The notes under the pieces: model-generated
Seen by the model: the letters and a program-made list of their open reading frames with translations, nothing else
The model's database searches: none
What the model was told of the DNA's origin: nothing
Position numbers and translations under genes: made by a program
Shown: positions 31,374-32,889 of the stretch, one piece after another
Layout: each line of letters begins with the position of its first letter
Position numbering within the stretch: position 1 is the stretch's first letter
From: Polymyxa betae
Lineage: Eukaryota; Endomyxa; Phytomyxea; Plasmodiophorida; Plasmodiophoridae
Direction: 5' to 3'
DNA: 32,889 nucleotides
Assembly: GCA_003693705.1 (NCBI GenBank)
Contig: RBZT01000746.1
Location: 1 to 32,889, forward strand

Positions 31374-32107
31374 TATTGATAGCCATTCTTTTACCACATC
31401 TTATAATATGAATAAATACAGTATTTAATCATTGCCAAGCGATAATAAGGGATTCTCTCTCGGTTTATGATACTCAATACAAATGTGATTCAACCAAGTT
31501 GCCATTTCATCTTGCCTTTTACCTTGTGAAGAGGCAAGGATTTAGGGTTAAAATCGCCCTTTCAAGACTCTTGTCTTTTGTAGCTGATCTTAATCATTCG
31601 TTTCTTGTATCACTCTGGAGGCATTAAGTTTATCGATACCTTACTTTATCGCCTCTGGCATTTCGTAAAAACTGTGCACTTGCCTTCACCTGTTGGTACT
31701 TCAATAGGTTTTCCAGATCACAAAGGCAATTCGAGCTGTATTTACGTTTGTGAGCTTCATTGCGAACTCCACAAGCAAACGGAATGGGGGTGCAAAACGT
31801 TTGAATTCGGACGGGTTGCTAGGTTAGGGTTCTATGGTACACCTTAGGTGGCTTTCTTGCCTCCCCATCAAACTTTAAAATTTGAACTTTTAGGAAAAAT
31901 GCCGTCACAGAGCATAGAGCGATAATCGCTTACATCAGAGACTAATCGAAATGATTCATCATCGGCATTAATCTGAGAAGAAAATCTAAATGCAGCAAGC
32001 TCGGATATCAGGGCGGCTTGATATTGGGTAGTCATTAGAATAGCGATGATCCGAAGCATCTTAAACTCATCATTAATTGGCCGCATCGTTTTGTCTTTCC
32101 GACCTCA
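31374..32107. other. Downstream spacer, no supported gene
   Basis: Two telomere-like TTAGGGTT motifs occur (about 31543 and 31823). A minus-strand ORF at 31868-32086 begins with a hydrophobic stretch but has no confirmed partners. Confidence 0.4.
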
Positions 32108-32578
32108 ATGGCTCTGTCTCAGTGGTATCAAAGGACGCCGGGGTCGTTGTGCTTGAATAGAAACAGCCAGCTGATGGCATCGATACAGATGTCAAAGCGA
32201 AATCTGACTTATCAAAAAGCGATCGCATTTGCTTCCCAGGTGCGTTTTTCAGTAACAATCTTTACTCGAAAGATTGCAATAAAAGAATCAACAGAAGCTG
32301 CGTTGAACAAGGCGCACTCTGAATTTGACGCGCTCCTTTCCCGCCATAAAATCTCTCCTTTGCCTCTTCACACATTCATGATAGTCTTCGTCCAACATAA
32401 TAACAATCCAGTGGATCTACGTCTTCACCAGCAACTTGTAGAAGAGCTGGTTCTTATGGAGCCGTGTCGTATGTCCCAAGCAGCCCAGAATGCGACTCCC
32501 TCGTCGAACAGTGTCGTCGGTTCCAGTCTTGTCAACAATGGCCGTCTGTTATCTGAGATTGTGAGCCATGCCAGATAG
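32108..32578 (+). CDS. Putative single-exon hypothetical protein (156 aa)
   Basis: An ATG at 32108 opens 156 codons to a TAG, the longest uninterrupted frame at this end. The middle contains charged helical sequence (LHQQLVEELVLMEPCRMSQ) and a Ser/Asn-rich tail. There is no domain, signal peptide or membrane segment. A minus-strand exon pair with consistent splice phase overlaps it, so at most one of the two is likely real. Confidence 0.3.
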   Translation: MALSQWYQRTPGSLCLNRNSQLMASIQMSKRNLTYQKAIAFASQVRFSVTIFTRKIAIKESTEAALNKAHSEFDALLSRHKISPLPLHTFMIVFVQHNNNPVDLRLHQQLVEELVLMEPCRMSQAAQNATPSSNSVVGSSLVNNGRLLSEIVSHAR

Positions 32579-32842
32579 AAGCATGTAATATCCACAGCTG
32601 AAGTATCAGCTGCGAGCGCAAGAGCATTAAATAAGTTGCATATCGCCTTCATTCCATGGACTTGCCAAACGATAAGGATTGCCAGAAAGATCGCCATTAC
32701 CTAGCTCAGCGTCGAAAGTCGTATTCAGAATTCGACGTAGGGTCGCAGTATAGGAGAACAAATCAGAAGTGAATTGTATATAGGATAACAAGGTCTGGTA
32801 CTCGAGGTATGACTGTCTTGACCGTACCATATCTAGCAACAC
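32425..32842 (-). CDS. Alternative: partial spliced gene on the minus strand
   Basis: An open frame from the window edge side (about 32842 to 32701) ends at a consensus AG|GTAATG donor. A CGCAG acceptor at 32610 restores the phase into a second open stretch ending in a TGA at 32425. The proposed intron is 91 nt. The product has no recognised domain, and its true start would lie nearer or beyond the right edge. It conflicts with the plus-strand ORF at 32108-32578. Confidence 0.3.
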
Positions 32843-32889
32843 CCTCCTCGTGCCGAGTGCACCAGAAAAAACGCACTCAGTGCGACGCA

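Noticed and set aside
1-32889. tRNA, rRNA, CRISPR arrays or bacterial operons
   Set aside because: No cloverleaf, ribosomal sequence, regularly spaced repeats or Shine-Dalgarno-led gene strings were seen; the genes are spliced.

Overview
This window is eukaryotic nuclear DNA. Protein-coding exons are interrupted by many GT-AG introns, most of them 45-60 nt long with a minority of 100-230 nt, and decayed LINE and copia retroelements lie between the genes. Intron size, an abundance of signal-peptide genes and telomere-like TTTAGGG-type motifs suggest a compact, intron-rich protist. A plant-parasitic rhizarian such as a plasmodiophorid is one guess, but the sequence alone does not prove the lineage. 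I found no rRNA, tRNA, CRISPR array or prokaryotic operon.

Layout. 545-2362 (+) is a three-exon gene for a protein with two Myb/SANT-like domains. 4538-7208 (+) encodes a signal-peptide protein ending in a RING-H2 finger. 8688-9243 (+) may encode a small HExxH zincin-like protein. 9515-14790 (-) is a decayed member of the kinase family described below, split by an approximately 4.6 kb LINE (10121-14695) that is bounded by a 14-bp near-perfect target-site duplication. 14915-18792 (-), 20608-24256 (-) and 27644-31373 (+) are three intact paralogues, called A, B and C here (1057, 902 and 907 aa by my splicing). A LINE fragment lies at about 19735-20290, a copia remnant at 26030-26590 and an unresolved hypothetical gene at about 26587-27270 (-). 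The right end holds competing ORFs that I cannot decide between.

The main discovery candidate is this gene family. A, B and C each have 10 exons with the same intron phases and several identical exon lengths. The order in each is signal peptide, a helical N-terminal scaffold of about 490 aa without an obvious named domain, a protein-kinase-like domain with an intact glycine loop, an HGDIQHLN catalytic loop and DFG, a variable membrane-proximal stalk, and a single C-terminal transmembrane helix. By this order the kinase should face the lumen or outside of the cell. The RING-H2 gene appears to carry the same scaffold with a RING finger instead of kinase, stalk and membrane anchor. Together this looks like a clustered, diversifying family of secreted or surface proteins in which one scaffold carries interchangeable effector domains.

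Limits: splice sites were assigned by eye from frame, phase and paralogue alignment. Functions rest on motifs, and no database search was possible.
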